Part shown: piece after piece, positions 1 to 10,848 of the stretch | Layout of the letters: every line of letters begins with the position of its first letter | Numbering within the stretch: the first letter of the stretch is position 1 | Assembly (NCBI GenBank): GCA_006503535.1 | Contig: QYRS01000002.1 | Coordinates: 496,001 to 560,000 of the forward strand | DNA length: 64,000 nucleotides | Source of the DNA: Arthrinium phaeospermum | Lineage: Eukaryota > Ascomycota > Sordariomycetes > Amphisphaeriales > Apiosporaceae | Direction: 5' to 3' | The notes under the pieces: model-generated | What the model was told of the DNA's origin: nothing | The model's database searches: none | What the model saw: only the letters and a program-made list of their open reading frames with translations | Made by a program: the position numbers and the translations under genes

Positions 1-68
1 TCCTCGCGCTTGGCTTTGATGCGGCCCTCGTGCGCGCGCACCTGGTCCATGGTGACTGCTTCATCCAT
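1..68 (-). CDS. 5' end of an unidentified gene leaving the left edge
   Basis: Reading leftward from an ATG at 68, an open frame runs 22 codons to the window edge, beginning MDEAVTMDQVRAHEGRIKAK. Third codon positions are almost all G or C and the residues are charged (K, R, E, D), as in the real genes of this window. No domain can be recognised from so short a piece. The second ATG at residue 7 could be the true start. The call rests on codon bias only. Confidence 0.45.
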   Translation of the reverse strand, partial: MDEAVTMDQVRAHEGRIKAKRE

Positions 69-1918
69 GGTGTTTGTATTCGTTGCGTCGTGCGCGTTTC
101 GCGCGTGAATCGTGTGTTGTCGGTTGGCACAGTGTATGTGCAGGTGCGATGCGCGAGGGTGGCTGGCAGATGCGTGCTTTTGGGTGTGGGAGGGAAAGTA
201 GGAGAGTTGGAAGTTGGGGTTTGGGGGAGAGGTTAGGTGGGAGGTTAGGTGGGAGATTGGAAATCAGATATTCCCAAAACAATACAGAACAAGGTGAAGT
301 ATAAGTAAGTATCCCAGGCAGGGCTCTAAAAGGGGATTTAAACAAGGGTTTACAAGGTAGTATATTTTATTACTTTCTTATTTCTATTAAAATACTGCTA
401 GGATAAGAACCGGTAAGTATAGTTTAACTTGGACCTACCGTTTCTAAAGGTGCGGGAAAGGTGAGCTTGCAATGTTATACGGGCCGCGGTAATATTTGGT
501 AGGAGGAAGGCATGAAGGCAGGAAGGCAGGAAGGCAGCTGGGAGGAGGGAGGAGAGAGGGGAATGAGTGGAAGGAGAGGAAAGAGATATATTCAAAACTA
601 TGTGCCCACCGTGAGGTGGGTCACAATTAACCCGAGGCAGAGATACCCTTCAGGCGAGAGGAGAGGAGGGAGAGGGGGTGAGGATCATATATTAAATAGA
701 ACAATAGGGTACTTGACCATAATTTCTTAAGGTGATGCCCCGAGGGCAGGCGACGTATCAGACGGCGTGTCCTCCACCTGTACAAGAAGTAATTGCCTCG
801 TATTCGTGTCACCCGACATTCCATGTTGACGGAGGCGATAGGAGCCGGATGCACTAGACGTGCCCTCCTCCCATGATTATTCTTCACTATGTACTACGCA
901 CCCCAAGCTCTCTGCAGCATCACCCTTAGGCCATCTAGACATGGACATCGTACATGCAATATGTTCTGCTGATCTGGTCACGCCTGGCCGGGATATCTGC
1001 GTCTGGGCGGAGGTCAAAGCAGTGTTGGTGAGACAGGGAGGGTGGATGATAGTTCCCATGCGAGCCAAAAACAGAAAGGGGCTGATGGCGGGGGGTGACC
1101 TACCGAGGAGAAGCGGCTGGCCATGAGAGGAGCGGGGGGAAACGCATGGGAAGAAAGCTGGAATAATGCTGGAGTCGAGCCAGGAAAGGGGGCAGATGCC
1201 CCGATAGGCAAGGAATATGCTGGAGAGCACTAGACGCGCTGCGTTGTCGGGGATTGGAGCAAAATGGGAAACGCCTCTTGATACAGCCGCTTCCAGCGTC
1301 TTCTACTCTTGTACCCCCTGGCAAGCCAAGGTCCGTCCCACAGCTTGGAATGGTTTGCGAAGGGGGCTGGGTCGGCCCAGTCTCATCCAGTCGACAATAT
1401 ATGCAACCCAGAATTGCATCATACCCGGCCCCAGTTGCGGCGATTACAGATACCCAGTGAATTTGCACCAGAGGGCCCATCCCGCAGCTTGATGCCGGGG
1501 TTCTCTGGGATATTGGTTTCCATGGAAGGGCTGCTCGTAGCTATGAGCCTCCCGGGAGACGCTACCTCGCAGGGGGACCTCTGAAACAGCCTGAGTTTGT
1601 TGCCCAGAAACGGTATCTAGCGCCTGAAAAGGCTAGACTGGGTCGAGATTTATAATACGAATCGCCCTCGAACGAGCAAAGTTATATAATATTTCTTATT
1701 CCTTATTTTACCTATTTTTAAGAAAAAGTAAATAATAATTAAAATAGATACTCCTTCTTTTTATGTTTTATATTATCCTTTTTAAGAAATTAAATATTAA
1801 TCTACTTTTAAATTATTTAAAATCGATTATTTATTTACCCTAAGATCCTACCTGTAAATTCTCCTCCACCACCACTACCCACCACCACCAACATCTATCC
1901 TATTATTCCACGATCTGA
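69..1918. other. Gene-poor stretch, AT-rich from about 1680
   Basis: No open frame here has gene-like codon use or a recognisable motif. 506-700 is purine-rich with short tandem units (see the repeat entry). 1680-1860 is very AT-rich, with almost no G or C runs, and leads into a decayed coding relic. It reads as repeat-derived, RIP-type sequence between the edge gene and the minisatellite. Confidence 0.5.
506..705. repeat. Purine-rich repeat related to the 2.26 kb minisatellite
   Basis: The stretch starts with 8-bp aggaaggc-type units, then GGAGGAGGGA-like units, the phrase gaatgagtggaaggag, and ends in atattaaatagaacaatagg. The same phrase opens the minisatellite at 2264, and a diverged form of the AT-rich ending follows it near 2645. 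The two loci look like a short and an expanded copy of one element. Confidence 0.5.
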
Positions 1919-2248
1919 CTATTCATCATATCGGGCGTTAATTTCGGTCTATACCACGGGGACGAGGCAGAGATTACGGCCTTATAACAGGCTACTGCGG
2001 GTAGCAACGTCGTCGTCCTGGATATCGGCGACGTCGGTCCGGAGGAGAAGGAGAAGCTCGATAAGATCGTCGCGCTCGTCACTAACGCTAGCGTCGAATC
2101 TATCACCCACTTACCCAAGCCAATACGCCTCATCTATACAACCCGTCTCTAAAGCCATGTTCGTAAGGCGAGCGTCCTACTTACCGTCACCATCATGCTT
2201 CAGAACGAGCTCGTCCGTCTTAATAACGCGATTCTTGCGATAGTCTAG
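1919..2248 (+). pseudogene. Decayed coding relic, family unknown
   Basis: One frame carries protein-like sequence broken by stops: a segment with GLYHGDEAEITAL, a TAA, then TAGSNVVVLDIGDVGPEEKE and ESITHLPKPIRLIYTTRL, another TAA, then VRKASVLLTVTIMLQNELV and a final TAG near 2246. Codons between the stops are GC-ending although the flanks are AT-rich. At least the first TAA fits a CAA glutamine codon changed by C-to-T at CpA, as RIP does. I do not recognise the family. Transposon or host origin is undecided. Confidence 0.45.
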
Positions 2249-2263
2249 GGCACCGATAACTGA

Positions 2264-2640
2264 ATGAGTGGAAGGAGTGGAAGGAGAGGGAGGAGAGGGA
2301 GGAGAGGGAGGAGAGGGAGGAGAGGGAGGAGAGGGAGGAGAGGGAGGAGAGGGAGGAGAGGGAGGAGAGGGAGGAGAGGGAGGAGAGGGAGGAGAGGGAG
2401 GAGAGGGAGGAGAGGGAGGAGAGGGAGGAGAGGGAGGAGAGAGGAGGAGAGGAGGAGAGGGAGGAGAGGGAGGAGAGGGAGGAGAGGGAGGAGAGGGAGG
2501 AGAGGGAGGAGAGGGAGGAGAGGGAGGAGAGGGAGGAGAGGGAGGAGAGGGAGGAGAGGGGGGAGGGGGAGGAGGGGGAGAGGGAGTGGGAAGGGGGAGT
2601 GGGAAGGGGGAGAGGGAGCGGGAAGGGTGAGAGTAGGGGA
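2264..2640. repeat. 9-bp GGAGAGGGA minisatellite
   Basis: About thirty tandem copies of the 9-mer ggagaggga, in two blocks separated by a slightly shorter variant around 2430-2460, ending in degenerate ggagggggag and gtgggaaggg units. Because the unit is a multiple of three, long Gly-Arg-Arg and Gly-Glu-Gly frames stay open by chance; these are not genes. The strand is purely purine, so it could form triplex or G-rich structures. Confidence 0.9.
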
Positions 2641-3074
2641 GGAGTATATAAAATAGAATAATAAGGACGTTAGTTATAAATTCTTATAATAATAAATAAA
2701 TAATAGGTAGAAAAATAACTAGTTTAATAAAACTTTAAGCTTTAAATATAATAATTATACTTTATTTTTTTAATTATTTTTTATAAAATATAAATATTAA
2801 AATCTCCTCTCTTACCGCTCTCTTTAACTTATATTTATTAAGTATTTAACCTTCTCCTTATTACCTCTTTTTATCGTTAACTATTATAAATTTCTTTTTA
2901 TTCACCACCCTTTTTATTTATTATACCTTTACTTTACCCTTTTTTTATTACGGTATAAAAAATATTTATAATAAAATATACGATATAAATTCGCCTCGCT
3001 CTCGTTTTATATACGACTCGCCTATTTATACGCTCGTAATATATAAAATAGTTATATCTTTTATTAATAACTAA
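2641..3074. other. AT-rich block without genes
   Basis: Very AT-rich DNA with many TTATTA and TATAAT runs and no coding signal. It separates the minisatellite from the next coding relic and has the composition of RIP-mutated repeat DNA. Confidence 0.55.
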
Positions 3075-3454
3075 GCTATCGCCTCTACCTCGGCCGCGGT
3101 TAATGGGTTTAGCGAGAAGCCCGATACCTCCGTCATTCCCGGTATCCATAACGACGACGACGCTATGAGCGGTGACTTCCAGGGTATCGACTCGGATGCC
3201 GGGATGATGACCTCTGTCGACGCCGAATACCTAAATACCCCTCCAGCGACGATGACGACTTGGCCGGCTCCGAATCGGAAGACGAGGATATGTAAGTCGT
3301 TATGCGCGAGACCGAGGACATCCGATAGGGCGAGATCGGCCACGAGGCTCAAATCGCCCACGACAACAGCCTGCACGTATTCCTCACCGCCGCCGAAGCC
3401 CAGGTCGCCGAGGAGCAGAACAAATCAGTGGTCGGGGTACTGCTTTTAAGTTGA
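3075..3454 (+). pseudogene. Decayed acidic coding relic, family unknown
   Basis: The first frame reads GFSEKPDTSVIPGIHNDDD and MMTSVDAEYL. Near 3235 the coding signal passes to the next frame, giving KYPSSDDDDLAGSESEDEDM, a stop, VVMRETEDIR, a stop, then GEIGHEAQIAHDNSLHVF and AAEAQVAEEQNKSVV. One frameshift and two stops (TAA, TAG) break it, and both stops fit CAA or CAG changed at CpA. The acidic Asp/Ser/Glu tract looks like a real protein tail. No family recognised. Confidence 0.45.
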
Positions 3455-4126
3455 TGGCGTGTCTCGTTACGGTGACATATGCAATGCAAAATGTCAATGT
3501 ATAAAACCGACATATTAGTCGTCCAACGCAGGAAACCTTTCCAGGTCCAGGTGTTGGGAACCCTCGTTTTTGTGAATTCAAGGTTTCTTTCTCCTGGCTT
3601 GTTGTAACCAGTTGAGGTCCCTATCAAATCCCTGATGGCCCAAGAAACGATGCAACATTGAATACAATACGTCAATAACACGCATAATATTCAATACACC
3701 ATTGAATTGGAAACGTCGATTGAATGCAGACACCCGCCAAAGCCTATTTATTATGATCTCATTCCAACTTCAGTCGGCATCAGAACCACTCCTTCTTCAT
3801 ACCACCCGATCTCAGTGTTGAAGGTCAAATTGTTTCGATTTCATCTCTCTTCGATCAATTATCACGAGTTGTGAAGTCAAGTTTGAGCCAAAACTCCTAC
3901 CCTCACATAACAACAACCTTTTCACGCCCATCCAACTACGTCGTGGTAGCCATATTCATCACGCGTCTCTTGAGGCCCAACAAGTAAGGACTTGGAAAGC
4001 CAGATTGAGAAGAAGGTAAGTATCCGGCAAGTGTGAAACATACATTCCACCACCAAGCACAGAATTCTTACGTACAATCACTAATCACGTTGCGCCAATC
4101 TCATAGAACAAATACCATCATCAACA
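3455..4126. other. Intergenic and upstream region
   Basis: No coding signal. The last 300 bases, C- and A-rich with many ACAACAACC and CATCACC runs, resemble a fungal 5' UTR leading to the ATG at 4127. Confidence 0.4.
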
Positions 4127-5494
4127 ATGGCCCCATCCCATCCCGTCAGCCGTGCGGGGCTTGCGGCGGTGGACAAGGTGACCAAGAAAACTCATCGTTA
4201 TCCCGGGTACCCGAAGAGGGAAGTGCTCAAGCTCACGGTGGAGGGCACTGACCGGATGACCAATCTCGCCGACAAGATGCTTCGTTGTGGCACCTTGCAG
4301 GTTGGCTTGCACGTGGAGTTGGACTTGATAAATGGCTCCATCTCGCCACGCGACGATGTCCCCCCAGCCGCTCTGATGCGTGCAATGGGCTACATAACGG
4401 TGGCCGAAGAGCCCAGAGCCAAAGAGTACCTGGCAGCGGCACTGGCGCATCTACGGAAGATGAGCGATCCTCTGCCCCTTCAGCTGCGTGAGGCTGTGAA
4501 AGCGAATTTCGAGGCAAACGCTATGCCCACTAGCGTGTACCGCGACACCCTTGATGTGTTCTTGTCAGGTGTCAGCACGTTTCATGCACACACCACGGTA
4601 GCGACAAGCAGCGTATACAGCTACCTTGAGGCCCCCATTAGAGACCCCAAGCCATTGTCAGTAGGTCTGTCCAAGGATTTCCCCAACGTTATTATCGGAA
4701 CCTTTGGACCGAACATGTTGTATGGCCACCTCATGAGGTTGAGGGGTAAGAAGCCGCGTCTTCTTTCTTCTTTCTTTTTTTTTTTTTCGATTCGTACCAA
4801 GGTTTCCCGGCAGAAACAAAAGACTCACAAAGAGCAGGTTACCTCAAAAATGATAAACTCAAAAACAAGGTATCATACCCGATACCTTCGAAACTCTCAA
4901 AAACATTCCAACAATTATGACTCCCATGGATCGACAAAAGCTTGATAACGGCCGGTGACTGCAAAATTCCCTCTCCGGTTCCGGAAGAAGCCGCGTCAAA
5001 CCGTGCTTGATGATGCTTTCTGGCTAGAATGGTTCCTCGCAGGCAAGTCAGAAGGCTGGCAAGGACTTGGAGAACCGTCACCACGTCTTCTGACCATAGA
5101 GGTCATGCTCCGCGTCGCTCGGGATATGGCCCGCATCAACTTCTTCGCTCGGGTGCTTGCTCACAGCCTGATGATAGCGTTCGGTCGTTTCGATCCCGAC
5201 AACCCTGACGCCGCTGTCCAATGGCAGGGAACCGACATAGACAGCATCGCCCGGAGCTACAAGAACTTCGAGCTGCTGCAGCACCGCATGATTGGATTTC
5301 TGACGCTCCAGGTCGATAGCCCAGTCAAGTACAATATTGACGCGCAATCCCTGGCGGACCCAGTGCTCCACAAGATGCTAGAGCCGACAGTCAAGGCCCT
5401 TCAGCAACAGCCCGGCTTGGAACAGTTCAAGTTGGAACATGTGCTGGATCCCGCCAATAACCATTTCCACGCCCAATTCACCCCCTCGGACTAA
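4127..5494 (+). CDS. Hypothetical protein gene interrupted by a 237-bp insert
   Basis: The frame opens at ATG 4127 (MAPSHPVSRAGLAAVDKVTK) and runs about 205 residues to MLYGHLMRLRGKKPR. The same frame resumes at KKPRQTVLDDAFWLEWFLAG (from 4985) and ends at TAA 5492. Between them lies an insert with an in-frame TGA at 4943. Splicing from GT 4746 to AG 5027 or 5042 would keep the frame but drop 15-20 residues, so the gene is either rescued as an intron or broken. Beyond the TAA the same frame stays open and coding-like for 28 codons to TGA 5579, hinting that the TAA is also a recent change. I do not recognise the family; no signal peptide or membrane segment is evident. Confidence 0.5.
4748..4997 (-). 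mobile_element. Retroposon-like insert with 13-bp direct repeats
   Basis: The 13-mer aagaagccgcgtc occurs at 4748-4760 and again at 4985-4997, exactly 237 bp apart. Directly inside the left copy is a pyrimidine tract of about 29 bases ending in 14 T. Read on the minus strand this is an A-rich tail next to a target-site duplication, the pattern left by LINE-driven insertion of a short element. The body carries no ORF and no clear tRNA-type promoter. Both repeat copies lie in the frame of the host gene. An intron gained this way is an alternative reading. Confidence 0.5.
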
Positions 5495-6177
5495 GGGCCC
5501 GACGACACCGACACCGCCGTTAGAACCTGGAAGAATGTCCTTTGGGATGCCGTTTACGACGATAATGGGGTCAATTCTTGATGGCCGGCGTCTGCTTTGG
5601 CTCTGAGAGCTTGTAAATTAGTGCACGCGGCAATGGCCACGACAACATTTGCGGTGGTTTGATGCGGATGAAGAGGGAGATCGTTCTGGAAGGGACTCAG
5701 CCTGACCGGAGCACAATTAGCGTTGCAGACGGCGAAATATTTTCTCTTCCTTTGGTGGTTTTAACCAGTTCATACCACTACTAATCATCCTCATTATCCT
5801 CATCTGAGAGACACCTGGTCTCATTTCGATTGCCTAGAGCAGAACACGAATGGGCTCAGTGCAATGGAAACCAAACCCAGAGGATACAGAGAAATAAACA
5901 TAGATCAATAGACATATCGCACTATCTACACACCGGCCTCAATGTTCATGAATGTGGTGACATGGCTGCGTAGCTCTCTGTGTCTGAAGTTCTTGGGACA
6001 CAGACCGAGGAAAAGGGAAAGCAAAAGCAGCCACACAGGCAAGGAGTACTCGTGTCGTAGACGATTATTAGTTACATATCAGTTCCTGGGTTCTCTCACA
6101 GTGAGGTTTTGCAGGAAGCCTGAAATTCAAATGCCTGAGAGACATACCTACTTGAGCTCTCACTCATCAGTCAAGTA
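5495..6177. other. Intergenic region
   Basis: 5495-5581 is the coding-like continuation of the upstream gene past its stop. The rest shows no coding signal, RNA gene or repeat that I can see. Confidence 0.4.
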
Positions 6178-6760
6178 TTGTATTTTAGGCCCTTGGTCTT
6201 GGTGGCCGCAGCACTTCCTTGCCTCAGTTTCAAGGCTACATTCTCCACCGACATCGCCCCAATCGATATTTCCATCAACAAGACTTTGCTCAACATCACT
6301 ATCCTCAAAGCCTCTCTAACCCGCTTCGTCGACGAAACGCCCGGCCAGCCCGAGTTCACCGAAGGTCATAGGCGATGCCGACCGCGTCTGGTCCCCCGAG
6401 CGGATCGTGATGTGGGCCATGATGCAGTGGATTCCGGGGGCACACGCGACGCTGGCCATTGCCGAGTACTTTCCGCAGGTAATACGTGTGACAAGAGTAC
6501 GCCGCTAAGCAATGATGACCTAAAACGAAATGTTTTTGGTCCTTCTCTGACACGTATCCTGCCGTTGACTTCGAATTCTTCCCCTATGTTACGCCATTTC
6601 CAAATCCCCCGCTGAACATTTGAACTGGGCTGCCGCTGGACTGGGCGCAGACGCGGGGCAACGTGCAAATGCATAGGGTGCACCACCGCGGCGGGCAATT
6701 CCCGACGCTGGGCGCCCTGGCCTTGTATTGGCAGACCCAAGGGCATTTTTGGGAAATACA
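6178..6760 (+). pseudogene. Epoxide hydrolase relic with the catalytic core deleted
   Basis: Three pieces match the order of a microsomal-type epoxide hydrolase. 6225-6365 reads STDIAPIDISINKTLLN followed by KASLTRFVDETPGQPEFTEG, the N-terminal EHN-type segment. The next frame at 6365-6480 reads VIGDADRVWSPERIVMWAMM and QWIPGAHATLAIAEYFP, the late cap region. 6550-6750 reads VDFEFFPYVTPFPNPPL, a TGA, then LPLDWAQTRGNVQMHRVHHR and GGQFPTLGALALY, the C-terminal catalytic His region. The middle, which should hold the nucleophile Asp, is missing, and there are frame changes and a stop. A hydrophobic stretch before the first piece may be a signal peptide remnant. Identification rests on motif pattern only. 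Confidence 0.55.
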
Positions 6761-7850
6761 AGGGATTTTGGGATTGTGGTTCGCCAGTCACCCCAAAATT
6801 AGAGATAAAGCGGCTGTTAAGGAGCAAGTGAAGAGAGGAGAAGTTTCATGGAACCTGAATGTGTGTGGTTGCAGCTTACGCTGGGTGCGCCACTGACTGT
6901 CGGCATGTCCCACAGGCGCCATTTGAATTTGTAGCGCCTGCCAGAGCGGGTGCCGAAAACCTGCATGTACCATGCTACGTTACCAGACATGTACCAACTG
7001 TGCGGTCCGCTGTGGGACATTGAAACATTCATCCTCGACGCTCGTCAATGCTCACACCTCGAAGCAATAGTTTTGATAGATTTCGTTCGTTACATTAGGC
7101 CAGTTAGGCATGCCCGCCGTTTCCAAGTTTCGTAAACCCAAGTGCGACGTTCTGGCGACTTTCATCAATCGTAGTGTTAGCTCTGCAATGGTCGTGCCCA
7201 CTGTGGTAGGAGGCCCTGGGCAGGCAAACCCCGTGGATCCCGTGAAAAGAAGATCAATTGTAAGATGATGGCGATGCTCGTATGCCCGGTTTCCAAGAGA
7301 AGTTGAGGCGTTTTATATATTCCATATCATTGAATGACGTGACCTAGCAGTGGGAGGGTATGCTTATTTGCAGTGGGACCACCTAGAATCCCGTGTACGC
7401 GGTTGTTACTGATCGACTTAGCCCCTGACTGTGTTCGTTGCCCCCAAAAGTCCTTGGACGTTCCACCGCTTTTCACGACAACCCTGCAGATTTGGGAAGC
7501 AAACAAAAAGCCGCAATGCTTGAAGCTAATAAGGGATACCTGTCTGCCTGTGGCGTGGGTACTCTTCAAACAATTTCCGACGTGGCTGATTGTTATAATA
7601 CGGCGTATCTCGCCTACTCAAGTCGGTATTCACCGAAACCTTCGGAAATGCCCCACAGGGGGTACCGGGGCTGCTGTGATGGGATTTCAGTAATAGGCCC
7701 AGCCGTCATGCCCACTTCAACAAGCAATCCATTGATGCGCTCGGCCTTGGAAGATGCGACTACCTCACCTGCGTCGTCATTTCAAGCTTTCCTCCCTCGA
7801 GCCAGCTGCCCCATCAAGCGAAGTCGGCCCACCAGTTGTAATCGAGATCG
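6761..7850. other. Intergenic, with a possible short relic at 7438-7700
   Basis: No complete gene. At 7450-7650 one plus-strand frame reads smoothly (VLGRSTAFHDNPADLGSKQK, then GVGTLQTISDVADCYNTAYL) and could be a decayed exon, but nothing beside it supports a gene. Confidence 0.3.
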
Positions 7851-9472
7851 ATGTCGCGTGTGGGTTTTGAAAAGGTCCGCACGGGCTGCAAAACGTGCAA
7901 GTCAGTCATGTCTCCCGACAACCCATCGATTCCCTCTCCACTCCACCTGCTTGATCCTTGTCCAAGTCGCCTAGGCGATAGCCCCCATGCTGAGTCGTGT
8001 TCCCCACGCCCCAGGGCGCGAAAAGTCAAATGCGACGAAGCCAGACCCGTCTGCTCGAGGTGTCGCAAGAGTGGCCGGGATTGCGGTGGGTATGATGTGC
8101 CGCCCCCGGGGTCCATTTCGTGGTCCCGCCTGTTGGCCTCTGGCAATACTCGGGCCGAGGCGCGCAGTCTAGATCTCTTCCGACGCATCGCGGCGCCCTT
8201 GTTCTCGGGGCCGACGACGAACCCGCTTTGGACCAGGCCGCTGCTGCAGCTCACCCTACAGGAGGGACCGGCGCGGGATGCCATCTTGGCCATCAGTTTG
8301 CTGTACGAATCCTTCCACGAGGCCCCGTCGGCCTTCCACGGGAACGAGCAGCGGGCCGCCGTGGTGTACTACAACCGAGCCCTGCGGCATGTCGCCACCA
8401 ACCGCCTCGGCACGGAAATGGTCCTGTACCTGTCCATCTTGTTCACGTGCGTCGAGTTCCTGCGCTACAACGCGCCCGCCGCCATCCAACACTGCCGGCA
8501 CGCCGTGCGGATTCTGCAAGGCTCCGACGACGACCGTCTCCCCCGAGCCTCTCGGCCATCATCCGCCATCTCGCCACGTTCCCCTTCTTCTTCGGGGCCA
8601 CCCTGTCAGACTTCCCGCCCTTCCCGCACGAGAGCTTGGCTTACCACGGATTCGGCAGCATCCACGACGCCGCCGCGGTCATGGACAGCTTGATGTCGCG
8701 CTCGGCACGGTTGGTCCGCGAGGTGGATCCGGTGCGCCAGGGGCCACTCTCCGAGTTTGTGCTACCGCCCCCTTTACTGGCTACGTGGCGTCGCCTTCGC
8801 CAGGACTTGGACGCGTGGTATTCGGGGCTGGCCGTGCTCCGGGTGCAGCAGGGGACGTCGGATAGGGAGGTGATGTCGCTGTACCGTGTCCTCGAGATGA
8901 GATGGCTGGTCTGCGATGTCTGGGTGGACACCCGGCTGTTCCCCGACGAGACGATCTACGACGCTTACCGGGGACAGTTTGCGCGGTTCGTCAAGTTGGC
9001 AACAGAGGAAGCGATCTCGAGAGCGTCTCTGGGGATATCGGACATGGGGAAGTTTAGATTCGAGTGCAAGTTGTCACCCTTGTTGCACTTCGCCATCCTG
9101 AAGTGCCGATGGCCTCGAGAACGGCTCCAGATGTTCGCCTTGTTCAGGAAGCTGGCGTGCTGCAAGGAGGGGCTGTGGGACTCGGTGGAGATGGAGGCAG
9201 TCAGTAGGCGCATCATTGAGCGCGAGCACGGTATTGATATATTGTCCGTGTCGGTCGACTCGTTCTTGGAACGTACGACGGACGCGCTCACTATGCCGGG
9301 CGAGGGACAGCGCGTCATGGATAGTTATCTAGACGGCGAGGCACAGACGCATGTCTTGCCTTCAGGGTCCAAAGTTATCCGGCGACCAATCTGTCTCCTT
9401 TATCGACCAGATCGGCAGGGTCCGGTTGTCAAGGTACGGGATTGGGTGGTTCTACAGGGAAAGACATCGTAG
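7851..9472 (+). CDS. Zn2Cys6 transcription factor with a one-base frame break
   Basis: A fungal binuclear-zinc regulator. Exon 1 is 7851-7900 and exon 2 is 8015-9472; the 114-nt intron (GTCAGT donor) lies inside the zinc cluster. Joining them gives GCKTCKARKVKCDEARPVCS, with cysteines at residues 13, 16, 23, 30, 33 and 40 in exact Zn2Cys6 spacing. The rest matches the fungal-specific regulator domain (middle homology region). The frame breaks at a five-C run, 8540-8544: upstream reads RHAVRILQGSDDDR, downstream reads SLSAIIRHLATFPFFFGATL in the next frame. One extra C would give a protein of about 502 residues, so this is either a sequencing slip or a fresh mutation. Target genes are unknown. 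Confidence 0.8.
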
Positions 9473-10183
9473 TATAGTTTACTTACTTGTAGTAATTGGT
9501 TTATTAGCTAATGTTTACTTTACTTCTTACTAGAATCGCAGTCATTCCTAGCCCGCCGCTTTGCAACTTTGTGGATCGGACGTTCGAAGTCGAAGAATAA
9601 AAGCACTGCTGTTCGACCCTTTACGGGGCCCAACAGTAGGGTGACAACCCCGAAAAGCAAAGGAAAGTGTTATATCCTATATGTTTGGCAAATAGAATAG
9701 TGCATGGCTGAGTTGTGAAATAAAACGGTCCGATCCAGCATCGTATGCATCGACTCAGATCAACTGAGACCCCTTTTCTACCGCCACAATGGGAAAAGCG
9801 GGGCATTTGCGAGCTGAGCGTGGCCACCATTGCTGAAGCAGAGATGTAATTAAGGCGAAAGGATGAATATTTGACATCACATCTCACCATGTCGTGTGCT
9901 ATATAAGTAAGTACAAGACCCTTCCACGTGGAAATCGTCACCTTGGAAGCCAAATACAACTACATGCTTCAAGATTGCCTCTCACACTTTCCAAGTTTCC
10001 GTCCTTCACTGGTGCAAGCTGGTAAAAAGCAAAACCTTCTTTTCTCAACCCGTCAGCATATTCTGTATGATATGCTATATATATCACTCGCCAGCATTCG
10101 GCGTACTGGCCGTCGCCATTGCTACTTCGACCGATGGCTGCTCCCCTCTCGCTTGACCTGGCTCCTCCGCACCACCCACCCCA
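9473..10183. other. Intergenic region
   Basis: Downstream of the regulator. No coding signal, RNA gene or repeat seen. Confidence 0.4.
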
Positions 10184-10411
10184 ATGGCATTGCTGTCCAG
10201 TCTAGCGGGGAATATCAGTCGATTCGCCGCGATACGCTCACAAACAACGCACCCAAACCCCGGCCCCGTGGAATCCGGTAACATAGCCAGACCGGGTAAT
10301 GCGCTTATGATAGTTGACCATTGGCGGGTACGTGGGGTGGTGTCTATCGCGCTGATACTCCTGGCTGGCGGTGCCGGGCTACTCTATTCTCTCTGGTCTG
10401 CGATGGACTGA
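10184..10411 (+). CDS. Small ORF ending in a membrane helix (possible gene fragment)
   Basis: A 75-codon frame from ATG 10184 to TGA 10409. Residues 1-45 are polar (TTHPNPGPVESGNIARPGN), followed by HWRVRG and one strong hydrophobic helix, VVSIALILLAGGAGLLYSLW, ending in SAMD. It looks like the C-terminal end of a single-pass membrane protein. Codon use is only moderately gene-like, and no upstream exon could be joined with confidence. It could equally be a relic. Confidence 0.3.
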   Translation: MALLSSLAGNISRFAAIRSQTTHPNPGPVESGNIARPGNALMIVDHWRVRGVVSIALILLAGGAGLLYSLWSAMD

Positions 10412-10848
10412 CGCCCGCCGGCGATCGGGCGGAGCTTCATGATGGTTGGCTGGGCCGTTGATAAAGGGGAGGTCGTTCGCTGCAAGTAGGGACATCAACA
10501 AGACACCTGATTAATCAGACAGCATTGGAGGCCTTCCCCGGCAGCTGGGCAATAGCTACAGCAATGATTCAAGTGTAGTAATCGGATTATTACACTCGTA
10601 TAGTGGTTTTTCAGTTGTTTGATACCACCAATCATTCCATTCGGATACTTTAAGTATCGGCAACTAATCTAGCTGTTCCGGCGTCTAATCAATATCACTC
10701 CTGCTCGCGGGACGGTCAATAAGGTTAGCATGACGTGGCTCACACTGAAGAGTGTTGAGCTGGCCGGTGTGCAGGTGATATTTAGAGGTCGCGCATCCAG
10801 GGAGATCGAAAAATCGTGACTTGGGCGGTTACACGGGTCACGACAGTG

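Noticed and set aside
2264..2656. Long Gly-Arg-Arg and Gly-Glu-Gly open frames
   Set aside because: They are the 9-bp minisatellite read in frame; no start context, no homologous ends and no non-repeat sequence.
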